Source: Viscum album
Lineage: Eukaryota; Streptophyta; Magnoliopsida; Santalales; Viscaceae
DNA length: 64,000 nt
Assembly: GCA_963277665.1 (NCBI GenBank)
Contig: OY728160.1
Coordinates: 48,468,605 to 48,532,604, forward strand
Reading direction: 5' to 3'
The notes below the pieces were generated by a model. The model was not told where the DNA came from and did no database searches. It was given only the letters and a program-made list of their open reading frames with translations. Both the position numbers and the translations under genes were made by a program. This document shows positions 37,605 to 50,049 of this stretch, piece after piece; positions within the stretch are counted from its first letter, which is position 1; each line of letters starts with the position of its first letter.

Positions 37605-40600
37605 TTCAAATAGTCAAACATGACAATTTTTTAAACAAATATTTACTTTTTTATATTTTTAGTTATATGAAACATAGCTTTTAGATAGCATTACATGAAC
37701 TACTGAGTTTAAATTAAAAAAATATTATTACTGTGAAATTATTATTTAATATCATAGTTATCACTGAGATATTAGAATATTGGGTCTGGATAAGATTAAA
37801 TATGTTATTAAATTATATTATTTACACACACATATATATATATATAATTAATTCCTCAATTACTGATTAATTATAAATAATAATAATAACCATTTGATAA
37901 GAAATGGTTTATTTTTCTAAAAACAATTTTAGGGGGAAAATATGTTTTATCATAATAAATAAATAAATCCATTATAGTGGATTATTTTAATGAAATTTAT
38001 ATAATATATATTAAATATAATACTTAACATTAATTATAGGTTTTTTTCTAGAAAATACATAATAATATATCCAATTTTATGCATAAAAATTATTTTAATA
38101 AAAGACTGTGTTTCCCTTTTTTGAACATATTTTAAAAAGAATTTTAAAAACTTTTATAAAAAAATAAATAAAATTAACTTTTTAAATAATCATGTAACAA
38201 TTATGTTAGGCTGAATTTTTGAGAATTCTCTATGAAGCAATTTTTTTGATTAATAGTGCAAAATATTAGTTTTTATTAAGAATTTTCATTTATTTTAAGG
38301 ATTTTAAAAACATAGAAATATTATGATGATATTTGAGGAAAAAGTAGTATAATATATGCATATTATAAATATTTTTTTCATTGGAAACATATATATATAT
38401 TGAATTTTTATTTCAAAAATATTTGAAATTTTGAACTTTTTCTCTTTGAAATCCTTGATTCTTTGTGCGTTTGTGAAATAAAATTTAATTTTAAATTTAC
38501 CACTTCATTGAATTTAATTTTTAGAAATTTATTCCTTATTTTGAATCAATGTAATTTATATTTTCTAATGATTTCAGCTTAAATATTTACAATGATGGAA
38601 TGTAATAATAGTAAAAAATTATTTACAATTTCATTTGTAAAAACCGGTTTACCTGGGCGATAAAATAAAATATATAATGGTTATAAATGACCAAAAAAAT
38701 ATATAAACACCGTTTTATACCCATATTTATACCTTATATATTCTATGATAGATATTGGCTAATTATTTATCCCTTATTCTTGTGAAAAATATGGAACACC
38801 TTTTTCTTTTTAGAAATTACAATTGTGTCACTCACCACACTTATATAACGCCACCTTGTCCTCTATCTTATTCATAAATATAAAACCCATTATTTAAACA
38901 TTAATTAATATAATCACTTCCTTATTTCACTTTTTTCATCAAAAAGTCATTATTTTTGTCAGAAATCAATCCTAGGAATCCTTTTGGTGCAAAAAAATTG
39001 TCTTTGGAAGAGGTTGTGTCCCTAACCGAGAATTTTTTTTAATTTCATCCTCCACCTTCCTAAATTATTATTAAACCATGAATAAAAAACAATATGTTCC
39101 ATTTATTAATACGTTATTATGTTAATTTAAAAACCCAATTATTTCCCCTCATCCATCAAATCGGTTTTGAACTCATCATTCATGTTCATGGCATACTAAC
39201 ACCTTACGAACCAATGTTATTTTTTCCATCGATAACAATAAAAGATTAATATAATGATATATTTAATATTTATATATTATATCTATTATATTATTCTTCT
39301 TCTTGAATCCTAATGTCACATATTCTATCTTACATTTCATTGGGTTTGAATACGACCCTGCTATTCTTGTGTACAATGGATTATCGCCTCAATAGGTGAT
39401 GAGATTCATTATTCACAAACATTTACATGGAAGGAAATGAAAAAATATGAAAATAAAATCATGCGATATATTATAAATAGTAAAAATTCTATAATGTTAT
39501 GACATATTTTTCCATTATTTCGTTTATCTTGTAGAGAAAATTAAATAATATTTTGGCATACACACAACCTACTAACTCTATGAATGATTTATTTAATTTT
39601 TTTCTCTAGAATTTATATATTTATATATATATATATATAATTAGTATATTTGATATTTATTTCATTTTTACCATTATGGAGATTATGGAACCATGATAAA
39701 ATTAAGGGAACCAAAAATAAAATATCAAAAATAGATGAAAACAGTGCAGTTATTCCCTGAAACATGGATTTGGCATGGAGTTGTTAATAAACTAGTAATA
39801 AAAGGAAATAAGTAAATCATATATGGTATGATATATATTTATTTTTATTTAATATATTTATAAAAAATTTATATTTATAATATATGAGGTCTAAATGTGT
39901 ACAAAGGAAGTCAAGACTTATGAAAATGTATTTCTAGTCTCTCAAATATTTTTGGGAGACAAATAAAAATTAACCAACCATTTCTTTTATGTGAATTATA
40001 TAATTACCCTATGATATTTAATATAAATAATCTCTTCAGTTACATGATTTCTATTTTTTAATTAATTATTTATTGGGTAATATGATAAAAAATATTACTT
40101 AATTGTTACGAGATTTTAGTATCAACTTTTACTTTTGTGATACACTTATTATATTCAACACTAATTTATTTAATTTGGTCTATATAAAACCTATTCATGT
40201 ATTTTATAATCATTATGATGAAAATTATTTCTAATTACATGTCATCATTAGTATCTCTATTTCACGGGTATTACAGAACAAATGTTTCTAAAGGTGTATC
40301 AGATTTTTTGTCCCAGTTTGAATTCCTTAATACAAATGTTATATTATACAACCAAATTATTTTTTGAGATTCATATTATAGAAAAAATATATGTAATATA
40401 TTTAATTTAATTTCCTCGTGATATTTTACGTGTTATTTATTGTTATTGTTTCATGGGTCTTATCATTCAATGTTATTATGGTTTTAAGGGTTATATATTA
40501 CAATCTAGTAGTTTATTGGGATTTATCCTGATTATGATTACAATGAAATAATATAGTGACAAACCTCTAAATTAAATCATGAAAATTATTTTGCAATATT

Positions 40601-42468
40601 TATTCCTTGATAATACACATTCTCTATTCATTTTCCCTCTTTATTTACAAAATAGTTCTAAAGATTTTTTTCAATCAAAAGCGTATATATTTATCTCTTC
40701 TGTCGAAAACACTTTTCTTCCAAAACAATTATTTCTAAATATATTATAATATATGTTTTTATCATTATAAAATTTATTGATTAAATTCATTTCTAACAAT
40801 TTTTTACTTTAAATGTATTGAAAAAAATATTCATATATTTTTATAAAAATCCCCATTTAGCTGTTACCCAAAATTTGATAGGACTGTTTTCCATTACATG
40901 TATGGAATGACAGTAATTTTTGAATATTATGTCTCTTAATTTCATTAAACATTCTGTTTAAATTTTTCTAGATTATTTTAAAATAAAATTTTCATCAAAA
41001 TGGTTTAATTTTTATCCTATAAATTATTTTTTAAAATATGAAAGTTTATTTTCTTAATGAAATGTTATAAATGATTCTTAAATATTTATTTATAAGTTTT
41101 GAAGGTTATTTTAAAAGATAATCACTCTAAATTTATTTATGTTTTTAAAAAATATCCATAGAAGAATAGATATCTTCTATAAGAAATGTTTTATATATTT
41201 TTTTATTATTCCTTTATAAGTTTTCACATTTATTTTCCATGAATTTTTTTTTGAAATATTTTCTAGATTTAAAAAATTATTTTCCGTGAAAAGTTATATT
41301 CAACAATATATTTTTTAAATGATAATTCAAAACCAATTTCCATCTAAGATGATAATAATTGATGATACCTAAGATTTTTTGTGGATATGATCCTAGGATA
41401 CCATTATTATTATTTCTTCGAATGGGTTGTGTTTATGATGGAATGATGTATATGAAAACTTTTTCTCTTCCATGGGTTATACCATAATGAAATTCTTCTG
41501 AAAACCACTTCTTTTCACAAGTAATTCTATCATTGAAATATGAAATGGTTATTAAACCTGTCCATTTTCCATATCTTATGATAAGATTCAATTTTTAAGA
41601 AACCCATTTCACTTCAAGGGTGATGAAATGATAAATCATTTATGATCTTGTGGCACATGTAAGTATTATTTTCATCATTTAATGGGTTGGTCCTTTATCT
41701 CCCTTAAATGATTTTGGTAATGATTAATGTTATATGAGCTCAAAGGGTACACAAAAGTATACGCTATTACTGATATATGGTAGACATTACGTTTTAAAAT
41801 GTTCAAAAGAGGGTACATTGGAGGTTATACCAACCCTAAAGGTGGTTACACTAAAGGATATCTCAATCCCAAAAAGGGTACATGGGAGGTTATCCCAAAC
41901 CTAAAGCATGTTCATGGGTGGCTTGTTCAAGATAATCATTTTATGAATTTCATGATGGGTTGCCTTAAAATATTAGGTTATATGATTATGTTCATGCGAT
42001 AGTTCCATATCCAATGTCAATTTTATACTCTCATTGATCATATAATTTTATTTCCTTCTTATTCATATCTTATAAGTTGCTAATATTATTTCCATGACTA
42101 GATATTTTGATCTCTGATATATAGGGTATGGTTATCATTTTTTTCCCATGTTCTAAAACACTTATCATCATATTATATTTAACTATTTCTTATTTTTACC
42201 CTTAATGAAAATTTGAGCTCACCCTTTCTTATGTTTCCTTACACTGGGTTCTGAATAAATTTTTTTAAGTTGGGTATGTCTAGAAAAATTACTTAATAAA
42301 AAGATCGGTGTGAGAAATATTGAATATCATTCCTAAAATATGTGGGTAGTCTATCTTGTCTCCAAATACACTAAACCAATATCATCGTGATGCATGAATT
42401 TAGTTAAATTCATGATTATTCATATAAAAATATCTACTATTTTTGTATGGGAATACTAGGTCATTACA
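37605..42468 (+). repeat. LTR D, 3' LTR of element C-D
   Basis: It aligns with LTR C over its whole length. The right end GGTCATTACA is exact because the target duplication GTTAC follows. The left end is placed by alignment to within about 30 bases. It contains a TATA-like site at 38842-38849 and a short tandem repeat at 41805-41915. No genes are supported. Confidence 0.72.
41805..41915 (+). repeat. Short tandem repeat in LTR D
   Basis: Degenerate units of about 30 bases built on GGGTACAT(T/G)GGAGGTTAT and CCCTAAAGGTGG. A weaker version lies at 34530-34610 in LTR C. The repeats create a 67-codon open frame with repeating GGYT and NPK that is not a credible gene. Confidence 0.6.
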
Positions 42469-42473
42469 GTTAC

Positions 42474-42984
42474 ATTCTCCCCACCCATTTAGTAAATTAT
42501 ATCCTCGCAATTTGAACTTGTTTTTAGAAATCTAAAATTCTGCATTTGAAATTTCTTTTTTGGAAATTAAATATTATAAAAAAGTTTATTGACATGTCAT
42601 ATTGAATATAGGTAGAGGAATATACGATGTTCTTCTATAATAACACCTAACTAAGATTCCAAATATGAAAAACATTAGTGGAAACAATAGACATGGAATA
42701 TAAAAGCTAACACCCAAGGAATGATAAACAATGATAAGGAACATGGTTAGGAGAAAGTTAATAACCACATAAACCTAAATCTATTTCGAGTAAATAGACC
42801 CTTCATTGGGAATTAGTGTAAAATATTAACACATTATTTCAATGTAATTTTACTAAATTGCATGGATTCTCTTACTATCCTTTGAAAATAAACATACTTT
42901 ATTTATTTCCACGTCATAATCCCAAAAAAATACTTTTTAGTGCATTAATCAATTTCAATTTCAAATCATAATCTATGAAATAAA
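42474..42984 (-). repeat. Array internal region 2, left part
   Basis: It begins with the decayed polypurine junction ATTCTCCCCACCCATTTAG, matching 61555-61580. It then follows internal 3: the TTTGAAC(A/T)TGTT block, the GGAAAC/GGAAAA...TAGACATGGA block near 42680, ACATGGTTAG near 42740, and CACTTCATTGG-like sequence near 42800. It stops at the gypsy-1 target site and resumes at 54818. Confidence 0.72.
42980..42984. repeat. Target-site duplication of gypsy-1, left copy
   Basis: ATAAA is repeated perfectly at 54813-54817. Confidence 0.92.
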
Positions 42985-44417
42985 TATAACAACCCATACA
43001 TTACATACATTGTTAATACATCAAAATTGAAGCGTACTTATTAAATCATATAACAAAACCACGAAAGGACCGTATAGGTATAGTGTCTTTAGAAACTAGG
43101 AAACATAAACAACTAGTTCATAAAGCGTCTACACTGTTTCCCATTTATTTCATCATATATATAGTCCCTTTTGGAATATCTTAATTAATAACCTTCTTCA
43201 TGACCTGGGGAAAGAAAACATACAAAAGGGTGAGATCAAATTCTCAGTAAGGGTAAACAAAAGAAATATCTTTCACATCATATTCATAAGAACATAACAT
43301 TTTGGAAATCTTAACCTGCAAAAGAGATCATAATATCATAACATGGGATAAATCATAGTAGTGAAATGTAATCCCAATAATCATAACATAAAATTTTTAC
43401 CCAATGCATTGGGGGGAGATATAGGTACCACCCATCTCATAATGATACCATTCTTATGTGTGCCACAAAATAATAAACCATACATCATAGCATAACACTT
43501 GTAATAAAAATGGGAATCTTAAACATCGTGACATCATAAAACAATTCATATAAGATAAAAATATAATTCCATCACTCTATAATCACATCAATGTAATAAA
43601 AGGGATATAAACAGAAACCTTTATTATCTTAGATGGAAAATAATTTTGATAAAACACATGAACTCCATTCTTGAGGAAAAAATCCTTTCTACTTCAAAAA
43701 CACTTTTCCTTTCTTAACATGTCGTACAATTCTAAACTAAAAGAAGTTGATTAAAAATAAACTTGAAAACTTGTAAATGAAGATTCTTGGAAATAATGTT
43801 TTAAAAATCCATTCATGCCATATAAGTTAAAAAAACCATTCTTGGTACTTTTGTTGGAAAAGTCTAAAAGTACCTCGTACGAAAAACGACAAAATATTCC
43901 TTTCATATCCTTTACTAAAAAGTCAACGATGGGTAAAATTGGAGTTAAACAATTTTAGGTGGATGGAAATAATATTATGTATTGAGGGAACATGTATGTG
44001 GATGATAAAATACACCCCAATAAATACTAAAGTATAAACAATCTCGGATAAAAATTAGATTGTGATATTTCCCTTACCTTAGGTCTTATTTGCTTCGTAA
44101 GTGTCCGAACCTCCTGTATAATGATTTAAATAATGTTATTGAATTATTCCAGATTCATACATATGGATATTATATCATATATGGTCATATTCTTAGATTC
44201 TTATTAGTAATATTTCATTACTACTTGTTATTCGGGTGTTTATTACTTTTTGTTCTTATGTGTGTTTTGTCAAATAAATTCTTATTATTCTATTTAGGTT
44301 ATAGATACCACATTTCCAGAATGGTATTAGTGTAATATATATCATATTCATTCATTCAATTCATTTATATAATCATTATGAAATGATGATCATGTAAAAC
44401 GAGTCGCATCACATCTC

Positions 44418-44634
44418 GGAGACGGTATTCCGTACGTACGCACGAGTGATGATATCGTTCCTATGATCGTGGAATTGTATTGGAGTGTATTTATACTATT
44501 TCAGAATCAATATCACTTTATAATAGTCATATATAGTCATTATTTACACCATTATACCCATCCAAGTAAGGTGGTGGTGGAAAATATATTACACCACGGT
44601 GTGGAGACGGTATTTCGTACGTATGCACACGCGG
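44418..44634 (-). repeat. Paired CpG-rich leader motif, gypsy-1 3' LTR
   Basis: GGAGACGGTATTCCGTACG starts at 44418 and GGAGACGGTATTTCGTACG at 44603, each followed by a TACGCACG-like tail. They are the most CpG-dense stretches in an otherwise AT-rich LTR and lie downstream of the TATA box in the transcribed leader. Confidence 0.85.
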
Positions 44635-44971
44635 TGATTTATTTTTCCGTAGGATGGATAGATGGTGAAATAGGGTTGTTTAATACTTATAATAAAATAT
44701 CAGTATGTTAGTTATACTAATTTTATTACTACATAATGAAACAACTAAAGAAAAAGAAGTGGAAGAAGAAATAAAGATGAAAGAATCGGTAACGGACATT
44801 ACCTCTTCTTTGAAGTGCTTCTTTGAGACCTCCTTTTAGGGAACTAAAATAGGTCTTTGAAGAAGACCAGAACCTCTAGGATGTTTCTAGGGAAGTGGAG
44901 AGAAGAAATTGGCAGGGTTTGGACGATCGTGAAGGCTCAAAGTGGTGTGAGGAAGAGGGGGAGGAGGTGCC

Positions 44972-44979
44972 CTTTTATA
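44972..44979 (-). promoter_or_regulatory. TATA box, gypsy-1 3' LTR
   Basis: The minus strand reads TATAAAAG within CCTTATAAAAGGGCACC, preceded by a purine-poor CTCC-rich stretch. Confidence 0.65.
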
Positions 44980-46310
44980 AGGGAGGAGAGGGGCACCTTT
45001 GGAATAACAAAAAATATTATTTTATTATAAAGTCAAATTCGGGTTTTAATTGCTCTAAATTGATATATTTCGAAGATAAGGTGGATAGGTGGATAAATCC
45101 TCTCATCCAATTGATTTTAGACAATTCTAGGTAGCAATTTTAACCTTATCATTTAGATTTAACTTTAAGTTAGATAAATTATCTTTTACCGTGTCTTCTT
45201 CTTTTCTTACACTATAAGGTTAATAAACATACAATATCAAGCCAAACGAACCCAAAGTTGTTTATTATTAATATATATAGCCTTATCTAAGTCATTAGGC
45301 CTATCCTTAGATTTTTAGGAATAAAATAACAATTAGTAATATAATATTTTTTTAAAAAACTATTTTATGTCAATTTTGACACTATTTAGTAATTGATTTT
45401 TGTGAAAATAAAAAAAGAATTATTAGTTCGAACCAAGTTACTTATATCAATAATAACATGACATATTAACCTATAAAATTAGTGTAATTCATAAAAAGTC
45501 AAAAATTACATTTATTTTGATATTTATAACATCAATTATGTCAATATTTCATTAATAAGATAATTACTTCATCATCGTTGTGTCATAAATAAATTAAATT
45601 ATTTAAAGTCTAAAAATTACAAATAAAATACCATTATGTAGGAAATATTTTTATCTTTCTTATGAATATTTATAGACGAATTTATCTTATGTATATCCCC
45701 ATATTAAAAATTATTTACTTATTAAACTTTGATTTTAAGTATTTAACCCTTCTTTAAATAAATTAATACTAAATGTCCTAATCTAATCCAAGTGGGCCTA
45801 AATGGTCATATTTTATTCCTAGGGTTGTTGTTGGTCGAATTACACCTGTCCAATAGAATTAGGACATGTGTTAGGGTAATAATAATATCATTTTTACCCT
45901 TAATTACCCTATTTTTTTAACCGTGGTAAATAAAAGTAAAAAGATACTATTCACCGAAAATTATTTTCATCTCATTGAACAACATTTTAGTCCTTTATAT
46001 TCACTGTGCCTCTCAGATTTTCTAAATTCCACTCACATAAGCGGTAAAATTATGTTTTATGAAAAATTCAGTTTTTTTAACTACCACTTAGTGGATTCAC
46101 TATTCATCAAAAATTGAAAGTTTTTAGAAAAATACCAAAATTTCACCCTAGGCTAATTTCGATATTTAAATCAAAAAATGAAGTCCATTTAGAAAAATAA
46201 AATTTATAAAATTTCAAAAAGTGGTTATTACTATTCATAACGGCTAGTTCTAATAATATTTTAATAGCATATCATTGTTTAGTGAAACTCGGTAATGCGT
46301 TTGACGCAAG

Positions 46311-47838
46311 CTATCGAGGAAGGCCGCGGTTGCGTGTAAAGCAAGCCAAGCTAGTTTTGTGTGTAGTGAAATATTCCTTTGATGATTTATATAACATAAA
46401 AAAATATTTCCAATAAATGTCTCGGGTGTTACATTTTACCCCCCTTAAAATGAATTTCTCCCTCAAAATTCGCCACTTTGTAACAAACAGATGAGGATAC
46501 CTCTCCCTCATCATATCCTCAAGCTCACATGTAGCTTCTTCTAATTGGTGGTTCCTCCATAAAACATTCACCAATCGTGTGGTCTTGCTTCGTAGGACTT
46601 TTTCGCTATGATCCAAGAATCTTTATCGGTTGTTCTTCATAAGAAAGATCTTGATCTAGTGGTACAACTTCTGAGCTAAGTACATGTGAAGGATCAGGTA
46701 TGTAATTTCTCAGGAGAGATACATGGAACACATCGTGAACTTGAGAGAGATTCGGTGGAATCGCCAATCGGTAAGCTACCTTCCCAACACGATCCAATAT
46801 TTCGAAAGGACTGATATATCTAGGGCTCAACTTCTCCTTCTTTCCAAATCTCATAACTCTCTTCCAGAGAGATATTCGTAAGAAAAACTTATCACCTACT
46901 TCAAACTCTAGGTCTTTTCTTCGGTTGTCGGCATAACTTTTCTGTCGACTCTGATCTGCTCCTATGTGTTGTTGAATAGATCTGACCTTTTCTTCCATTT
47001 CATCAATGAGATCAGGTCCTAATAGCTTTCATTCCCCAACTTCATCCCAGCAAGTTGGAGTCCTGCATTTCTGTCCATAGAGAGCTTCATAAGGAGCCAT
47101 CTGAATACTGGAGTGAAAGATATTATTATAAGAAAATTCCACCAAAGGTAGGTGTTGATCCTAACCACCTTTGAAATTCATAGAGAAAGATCTGAACATA
47201 TATTCTAGGGTTTGAATTGGTCTCTCAGACTGACCGTCTGTCTAAGGATGATAAGCAGTACTGAAACTATACTCTGTATCCAAAGTATGCTGAAGACTTC
47301 GCCATAACTTCGAGGTAAATCTCGGATCCCGATCAGATATAATAGAAAGTGGTACTCCATGAAATCTTACCACTTCCTTTACATATATCCTGGAAAACTG
47401 ATCCAGAGAGAAATCCTCTCTAATAGAAATGAAGTGTGCAGACTTGGTAAGACGATCAACTATGACCCAGATGGCATTATTGCCTTTGGATGTTTTAGGA
47501 AGTCCTGTGAAAAAGTCCATAGTGATGTTTTCCCATTTCCATTAGGGTATGGGTAATGGTTATAAAATCCCCTTAGACTTCTGTATCTCAAATTTAACTT
47601 GCTGACAAACCAAGCATCGAGAGACATATTCAGCAACATCTCTTTTCATGCCACCCCACCAGAAGTACTCTTTCAGGTCCCTATACATCTTCGTGCTTCT
47701 AGGATTAATAGAGAATGAAGAACTATGAGCATCATCCAGTAGCTCTTTCTTTAATTTTGGGATGGGAGGAACACAAACCCGATTCTTGAACTTTATAATC
47801 CCATCACAATCAAGGTTGAATTCAGGAACATTTCTCAC
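46311..47838 (-). pseudogene. Gypsy-1 integrase with C-terminal chromodomain
   Basis: Integrase zinc domain: the first His is in DDAHSSSFS, the second His is replaced by Asn (FSINPRST), and CLVCQQV is intact. Catalytic core: TMDFFTGLPKTSKGN with the first Asp, IWVIVDRLTKSAHFI, IISDRDPRFTS with the second Asp, and TDGQSERPIQTLE with the Glu. GPY/F region: RYISPFEILDRVGKVAYRLA. The chromodomain follows at 46616-46470 (EKVLRSKTTRLVNVLWRNHQ, EATCELED, ERYPHLF). It is in a shifted frame, so one frameshift lies near 46610-46630. Stops occur near 47560, 47240, 47170 and 47015. The chromodomain would steer insertion into marked chromatin. Confidence 0.93.
46434..46446 (-). other. Polypurine tract of gypsy-1
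   Basis: The minus strand reads AAGGGGGGTAAAA directly against the LTR end. Confidence 0.88.
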
Positions 47839-47865
47839 CTTCTTTTGTAACTCGACAGCTTCTTT

Positions 47866-49425
47866 CTATGCCTCTTTAATCTTCACATGTATAGATGGTT
47901 GAACATTCATTTGAGAAAGATAATATTTTTCCCCTTCCATTATAATTCCAAGATCCATCCTTTGTAAATCCATAAATATTGGATCTTTTTTTATCCTCAT
48001 CATGGATAAACTGGCATGGTCTTGTCGACTTAATGCATCTGCCAGCTTGTTTGCTTTCCCAGGGTGGTAATGGATTGAGCAATCATAATCCTGAATCAGC
48101 TCCAACTATCTTCTTTGGCTCATATTCATCTCCTTTTGTGTAAAAATATACTTTAAACTTTTATGATCAGTATAAATATCACACCGTTCACCATAAAGAT
48201 AATTCCTCCAAATCTTTAATTCAAATATTACCGCAGCTAACTCTAAATCATGTGTAGGGTAATTTTGTTCATGTATTTTCAACTGTCGTGAGGCATAAGC
48301 TATCGCCATATCATTTTGCATAAGAACACACCCCAATCCCTTCTTGGATGCATCAATATAGATCACAAACCTTTCTCCACTACAAGGCAGTGTGATCACA
48401 GGTGCACTGGATAACCTTCTTTTCAACTCCTTTAAATTCTCTTCACATTCCTCTGTCCAGACAAACTTAACTCCTTTCCGGGTCAACTTGGTGAGTGGAT
48501 TAGATAATAACGAAAAATATTTTACAAATTGTCGATAATATCTAGCCAAACCAAGAAAACTTCGGATCTCAGTTACTATTGTTGGTCTCGACCATCTTTC
48601 GATAACCTCTGTTTTTGCTGGATCCACATATATCCCCTCTTTTGAGATTATGTGACCCAAAAATGAAACTTTTTGAATCCAAAATTAACATTTTGTAAAT
48701 TTGGCATAAAGCTTCTCCTTTCTCAGGGTCTTCAATATAATTCTCAAGTGATATTCATGTTCTTCCTTTTTCTTTGAATAGACAAGAATATCATCAATAA
48801 AGACTACCACAAATTGATCAAGATAGTCTCTAAAGACTCTATTCATCAGATCCATGAAGATAGAAGGGGCATTAGTAAGACAAAATGGAATCACTATAAA
48901 TTCATAGTGTCCATACCTTGTACGGAAAGCCGTCCTTGGTATATCCTCCCTTTTGACCCTTAATTGATGATACCCTGAACGAAGATCAATCTTGGAAAAG
49001 TATTGAGCTCCGCGTAGTTGGTCAAATAAGTCATCAATGCGTGGGAGAGGATATTTTTTCTTGATAGTGATCTTGTTAAGTTCACGATAATCAATGAAGA
49101 GTCTCATTGATCCATCTTTCTTCTTAACAAATAGAATAGGTGCTCCCCAAGGTGATTCACTAGGGCGTATGAATCCCTTATCAAGATTCTATTGGAGTTT
49201 CTTCTTAAATTCCTGCAACTCAATTGGGGCCATTCTATAAGGTGTCTTTGAAATAGGCAAAGCACCAGGTACCGATTCTATTGAAAACTCAACATCACGA
49301 TTTGGTGGAAGACCCGGTAATTCCTCTGGAAAGACATCATCAAACTCCTGTACAATGGGCATATTATTAATCTTGAGTTTCTCAGAAACCATTTGAGATA
49401 AATAACCTTCATTTAGTGGAATCAA
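47866..49425 (-). pseudogene. Gypsy-1 reverse transcriptase and RNase H
   Basis: RT reads right to left: [67 protein letters not shown], a fingers/palm block with [11 protein letters not shown] (Gly to Cys), and [13 protein letters not shown] with both active-site Asp residues. RNase H follows with [32 protein letters not shown] and [16 protein letters not shown]; its Asp, Glu and Asp residues are all present. The connection DYDCSIHYHPGKANKLADAL ends the domain. Stops at about 49187, 48683, 48104 and 47864 interrupt a single continuous frame. It would copy the genomic RNA inside the particle. Confidence 0.95.
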
Positions 49426-49950
49426 GTCCCATAAGATGGAAGAAATTTACACTAGAAGGTTATGTTCATCCTTGCATCGATAGACGATCATAGATTGATC
49501 TGGAATATGAAATGTGACTTACCTTCTTTGTAAATTGATATGAGATCCATTTAAAGAAAGCCAATCCATGCCAAGAATAACATCAAATTCCACTACAGGA
49601 AGGATCACAAGATTTGCAGAAAGCACTTTCCCACAAACATTGATCGGAGAAGAATTATAAACTATTGATGCGAATGGTGTTCCATTAGGTGTTGTCAAAG
49701 CTAACTCAACATCTAATTATTGAGGTAATACAGTGATACCCTTAGAAAATTCTTCAGAAATAAAAGAGTGGGTGGATCCAGAATCAAATTAAACATTTTC
49801 TACTTTAGAGTGGATGGTAAGTGTACCTTTCACCAGATCGTTATCGTACTCCACATCACTAATAGAAATTTCATGTGAATTTCCTTTGTCATTAGCCTTA
49901 AGAGTTTGTTGACGTCGACCATCATCATCAACCCTTGGATTAGGGTATTT
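49426..49950 (-). pseudogene. Gypsy-1 aspartic protease
   Basis: The signature FDSGSTHSFIS has its catalytic Asp codon at 49783-49785. VEFDVILGMDWL follows, the standard second motif of gypsy proteases. Stops lie just before the DSG motif and in three further places. It is in frame with gag upstream and RT downstream. Confidence 0.9.
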
Positions 49951-50049
49951 ATTGGCATAATGCCCCATCTACTTTCACTTGAATCATTTAAGTGTAGTAG
50001 GTTCATTCTATGTATCCCTTCCTTTGTTTTCATCATTAGACATCTTCTT

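Larger units (their letters stand above)
30397..42468 (+). mobile_element. Element C-D: non-autonomous LTR retrotransposon, 12.1 kb, plus strand
   Basis: It consists of two LTRs of about 4.8-4.9 kb around a non-coding internal region of about 2.4 kb, with a primer-site remnant at 35202-35213. It is a sister of the array elements in the opposite orientation. Landmarks appear in reverse-complement order: TATA box, AAGAGG(A)GGTAATGT, decayed CpG-rich motif, TCCCCAGG block, then the primer site. No gag or pol is visible in any frame, so it fits the class of large retrotransposon derivatives that borrow proteins from a coding relative. Confidence 0.75.
42985..46433 (-). repeat. 3' LTR of gypsy-1
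   Basis: The 3449-bp repeat begins TATAACAACC and ends GGGTGTTACA. It matches the 5' LTR closely but lacks 186 bp near 43388, equivalent to 51582-51767. A TATA box on the minus strand lies at 44972-44979 and the paired CpG-rich motif at 44418 and 44603. Open frames at 44090-45134 are duplicated in the other LTR and are LTR sequence, not genes. Confidence 0.95.

Noticed and set aside
41799..42002. Open frame with repeating GGYT and NPK residues
   Set aside because: It is produced by a short tandem repeat in LTR D; the matching region of LTR C is not open.
44090..45134. Three consecutive plus-strand open frames of about 80 codons, duplicated at 52468-53488
   Set aside because: They lie in the gypsy-1 LTRs, are duplicated only because LTRs are, run opposite to the element's transcription and show no domain.
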